In this document: piece by piece, positions 1 through 11,552 of the stretch
Numbering within the stretch: the first letter of the stretch is position 1
How the letters are laid out: each line of letters begins with the position of its first letter
From: Echinarachnius parma
Lineage: Eukaryota > Echinodermata > Echinoidea > Clypeasteroida > Echinarachniidae
NCBI GenBank assembly: GCA_037951105.1
Contig: JBAMJV010003016.1
Location: forward strand, 1 to 64,000
Direction: 5' to 3'
Length of the DNA stretch: 64,000 nucleotides
The notes under the pieces: model-generated
The model's input: only the letters and a program-made list of their open reading frames with translations
What the model was told of the DNA's origin: nothing
The model's database searches: none
Translations under genes and position numbers: made by a program

Positions 1-179
1 TGATTAGTTATTGTGGGGGGTGGGGGGGGGGCAAATGATTGTATTGTTTTTGTTAATTATTGGTGGGCAACGTACCCCCTCACCAGTAGCTACGCCAGCT
101 CTAGCACTGTAATATCTGTTGATGATTAATGAATCGCGTGTTAGCTATTCCATCTAAATGTTCTCTCTTATTTTACTTA

Positions 180-1080
180 TCTATCTTCTCTCATCTCCTT
201 CTTCTTCACTTTCCTCTCCGTTAAAGAGACGAAAATGAAACTGATGTGAAGCATGCCTTGTTTATCTTCTTCTCTATTCTAATGGTCCGTTTCGTGTCCT
301 TCCTTCCCCTCTCTCTCCCACCGCCTTCTTAACCTCTAAATGAAAATGGTTTGATATATTCCTCTATTTCACTGATCCGTTTCGTTGTCCTTCCTTCCCC
401 CCTCTCTCCCACTCCCTTCTTCTCCTCTAAATGAAAATGTTTGATGGTGTATTCCCTTCCTTGTCCTTCATCCTCCTCTTCCTTCCATCCCCTCTTTCCT
501 CCTCTCCAGCCAAATGAAAATGGTGTTTATATTCCTTCTGCATCTCTCACTCTTATCTTACCGACTCGTTTCTGTTCTCACCTCCTGCTCCTCCACCCCC
601 CCCCCCCCCCCCCATTCCCTCTCCCTTCCTCTCCTGCCAAATTAATTTGGTGAGATGAAACCCTCTTCATCTTCTCTCTTATATCTACTGACCCTCTTTC
701 TTAGTCACCCCCTCCGGCCTCACTCCCCTACCCCCCCCCCCCTCCTCTCCTGCAAAATGAAATTCTGTGATGAATTTCTTCTTGAAATTCCTATTTAGTA
801 CTTTATACTGATTCTTGTCCTACTCCCTCCCTATCCTTCCTACTTTGTACTTCTTTCCCCCGTCTCCTCCAAATAACAATGGTGTGATGTATTACTTCTT
901 TATAATTATCTCTCATTTCATTTATTTGTGTCATCCTCCTCCCACTCCCCTCTCCCCTCTCACCACCCTATCTACTGAGTCTCTCCTCCTTCTCTCCAAA
1001 ATGAAATGGTGTGATGATTACATTATTTTTTCCTATATTCTTTCCACCACGTGCGGGGTGGAAAAGAATACTCTCCTCTC
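180..1080 (+). repeat. Pyrimidine-rich degenerate minisatellite, about 8 units
   Basis: A marker of the form cctccaaatgaaaatggtgtgatg followed by ttcct recurs near 225, 335, 424, 509, 635, 750, 868 and 994, i.e. every 90-125 bp, separated by CT-rich spacer with long C runs. Proline-rich ORFs here are by-products. Confidence 0.75.
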
Positions 1081-2042
1081 AATACAAGCCACTGATATGA
1101 CGCAGTTTCTCTGCCGTTAACGTTTGCGCTGTTAAATCACTCAGTTGGATAATACAAGAACTGACTATTGCCATGGAAACGCTCCTTAAATGCACCAAGC
1201 TGTCTGATCTAATGATGCCTAAAGAACAAGTATACTGGCGTAATTTGTAGAGTTTATACCGATCGTTTACTTGCTTGACCGCAGCGTCTATTTTATGTAG
1301 CTAAGGTGGTGGGGGTAGGGGGTGGCAAGGGACAAAAAGATCCCACGGAAGAAACTGTTGCCCCTATCTCTTCTCACCCTGTGATGCGAGAGATTCCCAA
1401 AAATATATATAAAACCTAATGCAAGCCCCATTTCATAGTTGCCTGTGCGGTCGGGCAAGTAGATTGATCAGATCACAGAAATACACTTTTTATCAACTAT
1501 TCATCGCTTTTTGCACATGTCAACACAAAGCAGAAACTCCCTTTAAATTCCAGGATTCACCCGCAACAGGAATCTCTCCCCCCCCCCCCCCCCCATTTAC
1601 ACTGTCTGGGTTGAGCCTCACCTTATGTATTTGTGTGTACAATAACTAGCTGCAGACATTTATTTTTTGATAAGCTGCTTGTATAATCTACATACTTTAA
1701 ATAATGATAAGAAGTTCAATATTATAAAACCACCTTATATTCAAACAATACAACACACATTCTCTATACTGGAGAGATTCATATTTAGTAGATAAAACTG
1801 TTTTAACATGTTCTAACTAATTATCTGTGTACATGTACATCAAATAATACTTCTACAAATAATGGGAAGGATTGGTGTATAACCCAATAGGATATAGCTG
1901 TAGCTATAATGATCATCATAACGTATAACTAAGCCATTGTATCACACACACATTTTCAAAAAAAGTTCAGGGATGGTATTCCAGTTTCGTATAGTTCATA
2001 TTTCCTAGCAAATGTACCAAAAAGATCAAAATTAATGAGAAG
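1081..2042. other. No feature recognised
   Basis: AT-rich, a C17 run near 1580, no gene, RNA or clear repeat structure seen. Confidence 0.5.
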
Positions 2043-2586
2043 TTAAAGGGATAGTTGAGTTTTGGTAAAGAGAGTATACAGTTTTGGTCAAACTGAATTT
2101 TAGTAACCCCAAACCTGCACAATTACATAACAAACTAATAGTTATAAATCCACCATGCTCGAAAGAAGAAAAATTACAAATGACTTAGTAAAAAGCCCTT
2201 TATCATTAAAAAAGAGCCGTTTAAAACTCAAGAGGGCGCTTTCTAAAAACTCATTGGTTTCAACCATTTTAATAAAATTGTGATGTTTTGTTGAAATAGT
2301 GATTCGATAGAGATATAATCATCAACTATTTAAAAACCTGTTTTGTAAATTTTTGAAAAGAGGAAGCATTAAAAAAATGTTAACGGCCGTTTCAAAATTA
2401 TTACAAATGGTTATGTTTATGGATATTTCAGCCATTTCTGAACCGATTTTGATCAAATAAAGTTTATTCTGTCATTAAAATTGTATGCTCTTTCAAATTT
2501 GACAGTCAGTTTTTCATTATCTTCAACAAAAAAAAATATATATATTTTGTGTAGCAAAACTATACCAAAACTCAACTGTCCCTTAA
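2043..2586. mobile_element. MITE with TTAA ends (piggyBac/Kolobok-like)
   Basis: Inverted ends: TTAAAGGGATAGTTGAGTTT on the left and, on the opposite strand at the right end, TTAAGGGACAGTTGAGTTTT, both followed by GGTA. TTAA at both borders is the target-site type of piggyBac/Kolobok superfamilies. About 544 bp, no transposase ORF. Confidence 0.75.
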
Positions 2587-3487
2587 ACCCTTTATGATTG
2601 TTTTCTCAATTTGTTACCAATCCACATTATTTGTATATGTTACTTTCCCCGAGGTCGTACAAGATAATTAATCATCCTTGAACAATGTTATTACTAGCTC
2701 TAAATTGCATTTTGGTTGTTTATTAGAGGTACAAAATTGTTTTGTGATCAATTAATTATGCATCAACCTCCTGGGAACATGTAGTTGTTTTTTTCAAGCA
2801 CCATTAAAAAGTTGAATTCTGCTCTCAACATTTTGTGATAGTGTAAACATGTTTATAAAGAGTAAAAACAGATTATTTCAATTTCTTTTTGTTGTTGTCT
2901 CTTTATATTGTTTGGGTTCGTTGATATGTTGTTGTTGTTCAGTTAGTTTCACATATTTAAAAAATATTATACAATTTTATATATCATCAACAAATTATTT
3001 CTATGGCACCGCTAAAAATATCGCGATATTTCATTTTTTTTCTTTTCTCCTACCTTATTATGAATATTACTTCTATGTTTGTATAATGTTTGTATTGGGT
3101 TTATAAAGGGATCTAGCAACATTGTCAAAATCTTCAAAACTTACTTGGGACTCTAGCGGTTCTCACATACCTCATTATAATCGTATTACCCATAGAGGCA
3201 TTGAACAGCTTTCAGTTTTCCTACTTTCTCTCCCTTTAAAAAATACATATTACTGAAGTGTACAGAACTATAATTATCTAGTGGATAATTTTAACTGTGT
3301 GCTAAATCAGTGCAATGAGTTAGCATATATCACTTTGCATTTTTGCTCATTACTTGGTCAGAAATTCACCTTGGAATTTTCATACATCACTCAGTGAATG
3401 CATCAGATCACAGAAAAACACATTTGCCATTTGCGCACATGTCAACAACGTTACTAGATCCCTTTAATGTGTAGTGTTGATAGCAAA
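2587..3487. other. AT-rich spacer
   Basis: Nothing supported. A short hydrophobic ORF at 2849-3106 has no start context or family resemblance. Confidence 0.4.
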
Positions 3488-3745
3488 TGTGACCGGCTAT
3501 AGCTATAGCAAAACCCTGTACTTGTCAGTAAAAATCAAAATGAAGATTTCCATACCATTAGAAAGGCCGTATTACAAGCTTTCATTTGATGCTTTGTTCT
3601 AACATATTGGTCAATAATTGGCGAAGATATGATTGTTTCAATTTTACAATCATAGGTCTTTTACACACATTATGTGAATTTAAATTGCCCATAACTTCAA
3701 AACATGAATTACCGACAAGTGCAGGGTTTTGCTATAGCTGGTCAC
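3488..3745. mobile_element. MITE (TGTGACC...GGTCACA), copy 1
   Basis: Ends are inverted over about 35 bp (TGTGACCGGCTATAGC... and ...GCTATAGCTGGTCACA, with AAAACCCTG and CAGGGTTTT inside). A second copy lies in EFL1 intron 2 near 53188. Confidence 0.75.
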
Positions 3746-4314
3746 AGATATGTAGGAATAATTAAATATAAGATGTTAAGCAATGTTAGAGAATTTGCAA
3801 CAATTAATATAATATATGCCATATAAATTTAATTTATTATTATTATCAACACAAATATGGGCAATTTATGAGAAAATCAAGCAATGCAGTACTCATTGTA
3901 ATATAATAATAATCACATTTTATTCCAATAATGCAACATCAAATATCTAATAAATGATTTAGAGATTCTTACCTACATCATATAAAAGTATCATAATGAT
4001 CATAATTATCATAAGAATGAAATTGCACTTTAATTTTGTAATACATTGGTCAAAACAATTGATTTTTACAAATCATACAAAATACGTTTATACAGGTAAT
4101 ATGATAATAAAAAGTAAACTTTAATTCAACATGTAAAATAAACACTGCCTTCAATAACTATTGAGTATGTTATTAAATCTATTTTTATTGGCAAAATAAT
4201 TGTATCACAAATATAAATTACATCTCTTACACTAAAATGCAAGAATGATTTAAAATTGCTCATGATTCTACCATGATATTTTGAGTTGATCTCGTCTAAA
4301 GTGTCATGCTATAC

Positions 4315-4470
4315 AAAAGTGCTAAACTAATATACCAGTATAACATTTAGCAAAACAACATTCTTAAAGCTACATGTTATATAGTAATTGATTTTTAATG
4401 CAAAAGCGCTTAACCAATATACTAGTATAGAATTACGCAAAACAACTTCATTGTAAAACGTCCATTGTAA
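4315..4470 (+). repeat. About 88-bp imperfect tandem repeat
   Basis: gctaaactaatataccagta and tagcaaaacaac near 4320 recur near 4408 (gcttaaccaatatactagta, acgcaaaacaac). Confidence 0.55.
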
Positions 4471-5087
4471 AAGCCGACGCATATTTCCGCTTTTTTAACC
4501 AGGAAAGCAGTGTTCTTTTTCAATGAAACTTTCACACATCATTCGGACATATCTTACAATGATTTTCGTACAGGATTGAAGTCTCAAATGTAATTTTGGG
4601 CAATATCTGACACTTTACAGGTGCACCTTTAAAGCTAAATGTTACATAGAAATATATTTTTAATGCAAATGGTCAAATGTTCACGAATTAATGTTTTTCA
4701 AATAACTTCCTATTTTTTACTCTACATTTTGAAACATCTTTGATATTTTTCCTCAGAATGTTTTGATAAACCAATTTAGCAATCAGATGAATCTTATCAA
4801 GGATATCAGAGCTACCAACATTGACATTCAACAATTTATGGAAATTTCATCAGAAATCAGGGAGATATCTATCAAACTTGCATACCTACAACCTAATGAC
4901 AATTTAAGCTTTCAATAATCCGGGAGATTTGCTGATGGGATGAAATCCGATGCAGTAATCTTGGTCTCCTGCAAAATCAGGGAGACTCTGCAGCTCTGGG
5001 ATATGCATTTTTTCAGTGGATTATAAAATAAATTTTGCTTCTAGCACTATGGCTCACAGATTTTCCTATCAAATTATAATATTTATG

Positions 5088-5411
5088 TACTGTATTTGCC
5101 AGTGTATAAACTGCACCCCCAATTTTGAGTTGTCATTTCAAGAAGAAAAACAGATTTGTAATGGATGATAAAACTACTGGGGATCAGTGTAACATTATTC
5201 AATTCAATATTTCAGGCATTTCTCCCTAACATTTGTAACATTTTTGTACATAAAACAACACATACTTGTTTCGGAGTGGAGTGAAAAATAACAGAAAATC
5301 CTAACAAGCATTTCCTGCACATAATCTATCTCCATGTATTAACCGCACCCCCCTTTATGTGGGTTCTTCCGTCAGGAAAAAGGTGCGGTTAATACACCAG
5401 CAAATACAGTA
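5088..5411. mobile_element. MITE with TA target duplication (Tc1/pogo type)
   Basis: Borders TA-CTGTATTTGCCAGTGTAT and, inverted, CTGTATTTGCTGGTGTATTA with GCACC next. 324 bp, no ORF. Confidence 0.75.
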
Positions 5412-5734
5412 TGGTTTTCATTAAGACATTCGGTGTTGTGAACCCAGCCTAACAGGCTTTGGGTTATTGGGCAAGGCCCTGTTAAATATATGAAACATGA
5501 AATTACACCAAACTGAGCAAAGATTTGTATAAAAAAATCAGAGATAAAATAGGTGTAACAATGCGCAAGTATAATCTTAATCTTAAAATGATTACTTAAA
5601 CAAAAATAATTTGAGTATCAGGTTTGGCACAACGAAAACAGTGATTCATTGTCACATAACTTGCAAACACTTTTCCTGTAAAGCAGTTTTGTAAAAACAA
5701 ATTCACTTTTTATTAATAAGTAACAAGACTATTT

Positions 5735-5882
5735 ATTATTATATCCTACATTAATGAAATCCTGTTCAGTGATTGGTCTACATAGCGTCATGTGACCAAA
5801 CATAGTAATGCCCATGGAGAAAAATGTGCTATACGTGACGTCATTCATGGTATAGTAAATGCTATACCATGAATGATGTCAT
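5735..5882. repeat. Palindrome-ended repeat, copy 1 (second copy 19206-19360)
   Basis: About 150 bp nearly identical to 19206-19360 (ctgttcagtgattggtctac, gcccatggagaaaaatgtgc). It ends in a hairpin of the form tgacgtcattcatgg...ccatgaatgatgtcat around tagtaaatgcta. TGACGTCA is a perfect CRE octamer. Confidence 0.75.
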
Positions 5883-6072
5883 ATATATGCGATAGATCAA
5901 TGATTTTCATCGATATCAACACGATATACACAATATACACAATATTAGGCCTACACAATATCAACGCGATACATCGGATCGGTATCGCTCCATAGACTTG
6001 TGTATTAAACGGATCGTCTGCGCTGCAAAATTAAACTTGCGCCTCTGCAATATTTGTAAACAAACCACCAAA

Positions 6073-6204
6073 ATGGCAGCCGCGGTTCGGTTTAACCTAA
6101 TTGATGACGAGAATTTAGAAGAATTTATTGGATCAACAGATAGCGAAAACACATGTTTATTATTCACAATGCATTTCCTGACTACTTTACTATACCATAG
6201 ATAG
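6073..6204 (+). CDS. Orphan first exon, possible N terminus of a recombinase/transposon-type protein
   Basis: MAAAVRFNLIDDENLEEFIG then STDSENT, with a good start context (ccaaaATGGC). The D-D-E-N-L-E-E-F-I and D-S-E-N-T pattern resembles the N terminus of Crypton/QRICH-type proteins that begin a DNA-binding recombinase-like fold. Residues after SENT look like intron read-through. Low certainty; no partner exon found. Confidence 0.3.
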   Translation: MAAAVRFNLIDDENLEEFIGSTDSENTCLLFTMHFLTTLLYHR

Positions 6205-6373
6205 TACTGACCATTTGCAAATTAAAAGGCCGTCATAGGCCGACTATTCAAAATGTAATTATTTATACATGAAGGATTTTTATTAGAATGTCAAAGAATA
6301 AATTGGCACATACACATTGAGTGATTCCTGGTCCTTATTGAAAGACAAGAAATAAAATAAGACATTTTTAAAA

Positions 6374-6640
6374 ATGACACAAATTCCATTTTTACTTGAT
6401 GATTTTGATGGTGACGCATTTTTAAACAAAGCAACTGAAAAAACTAAACAGTGTCAACACGACCTGTCCTACCAAGACACAGAAGACGCCACCACCACAA
6501 ATTCTCCAAACGAATGCCCTCACCGGAAGCTACTTGACTCGACAGTCCCCGACCCAGAACACCACGACACCTACACGACTAAATTTGGAGATGCCCGCCA
6601 TTATTTCACCACTGGCTTCTCCAAATAAACTGTCAACCCC
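6374..6640 (+). CDS. Unrecognised short ORF leading into a minisatellite
   Basis: 84 codons starting MTQIPFLLDDFDGDAFLNKA. Acidic/Thr-rich, no family recognised. It ends where the 21-bp minisatellite begins. Could be part of a decayed gene or chance. Confidence 0.2.
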
Positions 6641-6945
6641 TGCTGACAACGCCCCACGCAGCAACGACAACGCCCCACCAAGCACCGACAACACCCCACC
6701 AAGCACCGACAACGCCACACCAAGCATCGACAATGCCACACCAAGCATCGACAACGCCCTACCACCAGACGTCGCCGCATCGCACCATCAACCTCTGCTG
6801 ACGCCCCACCAAGCACTGACAGCACCCCACCAAGCACCGACAACGCCACACCAAGCACTGACAACGCCCCACACAGCACCGACAATGCCACACCAAGCAT
6901 CTACAACACCACACCAAGCATCGACAACACTCCATCTACCTTGAC
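6640..6945 (+). repeat. 21-bp coding-compatible minisatellite (about 13 units)
   Basis: Unit aacgccccaccaagcaccgac and variants, in two blocks, 6650-6770 and 6796-6940. Read in one plus frame (6534-6944) it gives NAPPSTD repeats and then, after a phase shift, TPHQALT repeats. The opposite strand is open too, as expected from a 21-bp unit. Confidence 0.8.
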
Positions 6946-7118
6946 CAACGCTTCACCGACCATACCAACAACGACAGAAGAGGACATGGAAAATGATAGA
7001 GATGGAAATATTCTATACTGACACCACCACTCAGACACCAACCAGAAGAAGATGACGACATGCGACCAAACTACTCAGACAACGACGACCACAACCGACA
7101 TCAACATCAACATCTATC

Positions 7119-7307
7119 ATGGACAGGTGCCGGGAAACGGTGAAGGACTCTGCTTCCGGAAGCGGGAAGCATAGCCGGGCAGAGGCTAGAACGGAGTATA
7201 CTGCACTCCAGTCGGGAGAGGGGGTTTGCAGAACAACGGAAACTCTCCACCTCCCCGACGGCGGTTTCTATACTCGCCACAGTTACTATGTTTCCAAAAG
7301 AAAGTGA
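7119..7307 (+). CDS. Unrecognised short ORF
   Basis: 62 codons beginning MDRCRETVKDSASGSGKHSR. The tract is higher in GC than its flanks. No family recognised; the function is unknown and the ORF may be chance. Confidence 0.15.
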   Translation: MDRCRETVKDSASGSGKHSRAEARTEYTALQSGEGVCRTTETLHLPDGGFYTRHSYYVSKRK

Positions 7308-7721
7308 AATATCATATACATGTATAACCTTTCCATGTTTTCCTCTATCCTTCACTTTCCCTTTTACAGTTTGAAAGATATGAAATGTAAATATTGTAAT
7401 GCAACTGGTAGGACAAGTACCTTTAATTCCTTGTTATAGGGTTTTACCAAGTGCCAAATTATTGTCTTAATGAATGTATACACATTTTAAAGGCCACTGT
7501 TCTGCAGTTTCAGTAGAAATTTGGGAAGTTTACTTGGCAGAAGCCTATAAAGCTTATATAATGAATTGAAATGTGCTAAGTTATATACTTGTGTAATTCA
7601 TTACTCATTATCAGCACTTCCAGTTCCACTGTTCCAGTTCCATTCATTTGACCCAGCCACAGTACTATTAAAGTAATTGTTTTTTTTTAAATCTTTCATT
7701 TTTATCTTCCCTCCAGTAAAG

Positions 7722-7870
7722 ATGGCAGATCTACTGGACAATGTGCATTTGTTGGAGATGCATGAGGAAATGCTTGCATTTGAAGAGAGGGAGGGAGCTC
7801 GACCGAGAAGGGGCCTCCATGATCGAGGAAACCCCTTGGAGGCCTATGAGAATGAACCATTTCAACTAAG
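7722..7870 (+). pseudogene. Harbinger (PIF) transposase N-terminal exon
   Basis: MADLLDNVHLLEMHEEMLAF then RGLHDRGNPLEAYENEPFQL. The R-NPLE-Y-(D/E)-E-F pattern is the conserved start of HARBI1-type nucleases, just before the R-F/Y-R-F helix. An acceptor (ccctccag) precedes the ATG and a donor (AG|gtactg) ends the exon, so it was a spliced gene. The next exons are not found; a matching C-terminal piece lies at 13565. Confidence 0.65.
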
Positions 7871-8644
7871 GTACTGTTATAATTTTAGATTAACCCTTTG
7901 CTTTGGTTTTGATTGTCGTAAAATTGCTGGCAAAATGCGATAATTAATATACATGTACATACATGTACATCTCCCAGACTCTCTTTATTGCACCATATTA
8001 TCATTGCCATGAAATAGACTGTAAATAAATAAGCTTTTCAGGCATGTGCAGTAGTATGCACAAAAAATGTCCTTCGCTGCCTGGACCGTCTGATGATCTG
8101 ATCGCTGCAGTAACTATGAGATGTCTGGGGTAGAAAAACTAAATCTAAAAAGATCTGTTCCTCTGAGGCTATAGTATAGGAGCTGCAGCTCAATGCTGAA
8201 AGTATCATGACCTTTATACTTAAACTGCCCTTAATAGGGCACAGGAGATTTCCCATGCAACTAACCTCTCTCTTGCAACTTGCTGCAAGTGATGAAATGA
8301 GCAACCTATTCTAGATTTAATTCTTCTGCTCCTGATCTGTAGTAGATATAGACTTATTGCTGTAGATGCCGTGCTAATTATTATAAGAGTATAAATAGCG
8401 CAGCGGGAAAAGAATTTGATCATTTGGTCAAAATTCACTGCACGCATCACCAGCGGCAGCCCCATCACCTCTCCCAGATCAGCATTGACGACGGTGATCG
8501 CCTGCGGGAACGCAGCTGGTCTACAAGGGGATTCAGACCAACGGTAAGCTAAGGAAGGGAGCTTCGCCAGGAACTCTGCTTGTCATGAGTAAGACAGGTT
8601 AAAGTAACTCTCAAACTTTTGAAATTTTTTTCAAAACCCATTTC

Positions 8645-8971
8645 ACTCCATTTATTGATGAGAGGCAAGAGAAGGGGTCACACGTCATCCTTGTGTATGA
8701 CGGTCACTACGTCGTCCTTGTGTATGACGGTCACAAATCCCATGTCAAGATCCCCTTAATCCAATTCGCCCGGGAGAACAACATAACTTTGTTCCTTCTC
8801 CCAGCTCACACAAGCCACTTCCTACAACCACTAGATGTCAGAGTTTTCAGCCCAATGAAGACATCGTACAACGGAGCCGTCGGTAGATTCATCAGATCAA
8901 GGAACCATGTGATCATGCGATATAACTTGCGCGACATAATCTGCGAGGCGTATCCAGTATCGACATGCTAG
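8645..8971 (+). pseudogene. Pogo/Tigger-like DDE transposase fragment, block A
   Basis: Reads FTPFIDERQEKGSHVILVYD (frame from the preceding text), then DGHKSHVKIPLIQFARENNI and LFLLPAHTSHFLQPLDVRVF SPMK. DGH-SH, LP-HTSH-LQPLDV-VF are the hallmark middle part of the DDE_1 (pogo/jerky) catalytic domain. A 27-bp tandem duplication (tgtatgacggtcac twice) disturbs the D-G-H motif. No complete element. Confidence 0.75.
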
Positions 8972-9244
8972 CCTTCCAGGTTAAAAGGAAGGCGTTAACG
9001 GGTTTCCCGTTTACCATTTGTTCAAGATTATATTGCTATTAGCAATGATTTATGGCGATAAGCAGTGTACAGTACAGTGAACTCATAGTATAGGAATTAT
9101 TAGACGGACACAGTAAGACCAAAAGTAAAGACAATATTTCAAGAAGAAATTTAGGACTGATTTTGGGATACATTGATACAGGAATATAATATTCCGGGTC
9201 TAGAAGTGACAATTATTAATATGTTATGTAATAATATGTAGGCG

Positions 9245-9340
9245 AGGAGCAGGATGCGGGCTATAATTAATGCAGGTAACAGCTGTTACCTAAATTATAC
9301 AGCCCAAATCCTTGCTCTCTCCCCAATAATGGGGCTGAGT
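9245..9340 (+). pseudogene. USP-like Cys-box fragment, block A
   Basis: INAGNSCYLNYTAQILALSP. G-N-(S/T)-C-Y-(L/M)-N-x-x-x-Q-x-L is the catalytic-cysteine box of ubiquitin-specific proteases (peptidase C19). The block B copy reads NSCYLNSTAQIL, closer to the consensus. Known of the family: deubiquitinating cysteine proteases. The continuing ORF soon becomes a GA-rich low-complexity tract. Confidence 0.6.
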
Positions 9341-9506
9341 GTACATCAATACCAGTTCTTGATGCTATGGTTGCACTCAAGGGCGCTAGCCACAGCCACC
9401 AGATTTTCAGGAGAAGGAGAAGAAGAGAAAGGAGTTAGCCGAGAAGAAGAGGAAGGAGGAGGCGGAGGCGGAGAAGGAGGTTGACAACCGCCATTGCCTC
9501 CATTTG

Positions 9507-9621
9507 CAAGCTTCTTCCAGAGTACACCCTCGGGCAACAAAATGACGCAAATGCCCTCATGATGAACGTGCTTAGTGCTAAGTGTTTACACTGCACATCA
9601 GATTGCTCATTCCTGAGACGG
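9507..9621 (+). pseudogene. USP-like QQDA-box / finger fragment, block A
   Basis: CKLLPEYTLGQQNDANALMM then NVLSAKCLHCTSDCSFLRR, ending at a donor (GACG|gtaaga). GQQNDAN-L--NVL corresponds to the G-Q-Q-D-A-x-E-F-L box that follows the Cys box in USPs, and C-L-H-C could be part of the finger. The glutamate of the box is Ala here. Copy B is at about 12083-12214. Confidence 0.5.
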
Positions 9622-9829
9622 TAAGAAAATGAATTATTAGCTCTTAATTTCATTAATCAAACTTACCCATTTAATTGCCAACGATATTGCAAATATTCAC
9701 AAATTTTAACTTAGGTATGCATAACAAAAATAATCCTCAATTTAAATATTCATTGAGTTTAAATATATTTTCTCACAATTAATTTTTGCTTTAAAACATA
9801 TTTTCACACATTTTTGGTGTAACGCAAAG

Positions 9830-10575
9830 TGGCTCACGGAGGCTATTGTGTGTTAGTAAATTAAGCAAAACAAACAAAAATGGGAAGGTTACCATGTTAC
9901 CATACATATTGCTATGCTATTATGTGTGCATTGCACCAATTACCATTTTACTTTCAGTAGACATGTCCAGAAGCATGTGTCAACAAGGTTCGAGCCCCTC
10001 ATGCTGCAGAGATCTGGTAACCCTGCCAACAATGAGAAGAACATGGTGGCTGTAAAGCAGTAGATGGTCAAACTGTCTGGTGGCACAGGGGTATATTTGT
10101 ACCCCAGACAGCTAACAGAAGCTACTTCAAAGACAAATGTAACATTTCCTGTTATCGTGTTTTTATAGACAGCTCTTGGGCTTTGTGACCCTTTCCAGTG
10201 TCCCAAAAAGGATCACAGAGGCTATTGTGGGTTAGCAAATTAAGCAAAACGAAAACAAATGGGAAGGTTACCATGTTACCATACATATTTCTATGCTATT
10301 ATGTGTGCACTGGACCAGTTAGTTTTATTTTCAGTGGATATGTGCAGGACACTTGTCTTCACAAGGTTCGAGCCCCAGCATGATCCGCAGTTCCTGTGGA
10401 TCATGCTGGAGAGATCTGGCAACCCTGCCAACAATGAGAAGAACATGGTGGCTGTAAAGAACTTAGACGATGATCTGCACCTGGAACTAGTAGGCGGCAC
10501 AACCTGCGTCTACCGGTTGCAGAGTATAATGGTTCTTAATTTGATGCTTATGTGTGACAATTTTTAATTTTGATC
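9830..10575 (+). repeat. Two 370-bp tandem units each carrying a USP-like core exon
   Basis: Both units start with caca/cggaggctattgtg-gttag, have the same polypyrimidine-acceptor region (gctattatgtgtgca ... ttcag) and then an exon. Unit 1 is truncated (frame stops after KNMVAVKQ), unit 2 is intact to the exon end. Confidence 0.8.
10334..10533 (+). pseudogene. USP-like core exon, block A copy 2
   Basis: VDMCRTLVFTRFEPQHDPQF, LWIMLERSGNPANNEKNMVA, VKNLDDDLHLEL, then TTCVYRLQSIM. P-x-F-L-W-I-M-L-x-R and, after a spacer, L-x-L...Y-R-L-Q-S-I-(M/I)-V is how the USP catalytic core runs toward the histidine box (P-x-L-I-I-x-L-x-R-F ... Y-x-L-x-A-V-V-x-H). The histidine box (GHY) is not present. A related exon copy follows at 10590-10750 (KNMVAVKRLHGDLQLEVGGT). 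Confidence 0.6.
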
Positions 10576-10589
10576 CACAAGATCCATGC

Positions 10590-10750
10590 TACAAGGTTCA
10601 AACCCCAGCATGCTCTGCAGCTCCTGTGGATCATGCTGCAGAGATCTGGCAGCCCTAAGAGCACTGACACAAAGAACATGGTAGCAGTAAAGCGGCTACA
10701 TGGTGATCTGCAGCTGGAAGTAGGCGGCACAAAATGCTTCTGCTAGTTGC
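10590..10750 (+). pseudogene. USP-like core exon, block A copy 3
   Basis: RFKPQHALQLLWIMLQRSGS then PKSTDTKNMVAVKRLHGDLQ and LEVGGTKCFC, ending in a stop. Diverged tandem copy of the exon at 10334. Confidence 0.55.
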
Positions 10751-11137
10751 AGAGTCTGCCATACAAAGTCTTTTCGCATGGCATTTGAAACAACTATGCG
10801 GTCAGCGGCTACCTGCAAATGTGCAGTTGATTTTAGCTACGGCGAGCAATGCAAGCTAGCTGAATTGGCGGATAGGATTGTAGCGTCTGCGCTTGACCTA
10901 CATTCAACCTCGCAAATTGCCGCATTTGTTTTGTGTTTTGTATTGATGTTCGTCTTGTTTATGGCTGAGGCAATATGGTCTACTGAGCTCCACATATACA
11001 TGCCCCAATTGCCACGTGGCATGTGTAGAGGAGAGGTCCGTGGCTGCAGCTGACGGAGTGGCTTGGAGATGTCGGCAAAGGAGGTGCAGACGGAGGTATT
11101 TAATTATGTATCTTTTATATTATTATTTGACTAATTA

Positions 11138-11552
11138 ATCCGAAGAATTTTTGTTGTATATATGGACGATCAATTTTAATCGATTAGGGAAACATATTCG
11201 GACTTCCTCAAACTTTAGCATGAACTTTATTAAGTTTTAAATATGAACATTATACCAGTCGATTGAACTGTAAATATGACTGTATTTGAACATTCTCGCT
11301 ATATTAGTTGTGGTATTTAAATGTATTAAAAAAAATCTTTGTGTGTATATTCCAAATTGGACTGTAAATATTATCTTATGAATACATGTATACTCATGTG
11401 GCACTGTTCATACAAATTATAACCAAACTTGTTCATTTTCTGACTCAATTTGGAGTATTGTAAATAAATTAACTTGTTATTCATTGTTACATTTAACAAT
11501 TTTGACTCGGTATTGATTTATTCCACTAGTCTGGTGACACACACATGGGACA
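11138..11552. other. Spacer between duplicated blocks
   Basis: AT-rich, no feature seen. Confidence 0.4.

Larger units (their letters stand above)
8735..11137 (+). repeat. Block A of a large tandem duplication (pogo fragment plus USP-like exons)
   Basis: Matches 11553-13300 over most of its length with few differences. Relative to B, block A keeps 214 bp at about 8945-9158 that B has lost at a ctg microhomology, and has an extra 370-bp internal tandem unit (9830-10205). Confidence 0.85.

Noticed and set aside
441..1120. Proline/serine-rich ORFs
   Set aside because: They are translations of the CT-rich minisatellite; no gene signals.
2849..3106. Hydrophobic 85-residue ORF, possible membrane protein
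   Set aside because: AT-rich DNA yields such ORFs by chance; no start context, no splice or family support.
6601..6900. Minus-strand Leu/Val/Cys-rich ORF
   Set aside because: Antisense translation of the 21-bp minisatellite.
10365..10376. tRNA-type B box (GGTTCGAGCCC) suggesting a SINE
   Set aside because: It lies inside the USP-like exon, which explains the sequence as coding; no A box at the right distance.
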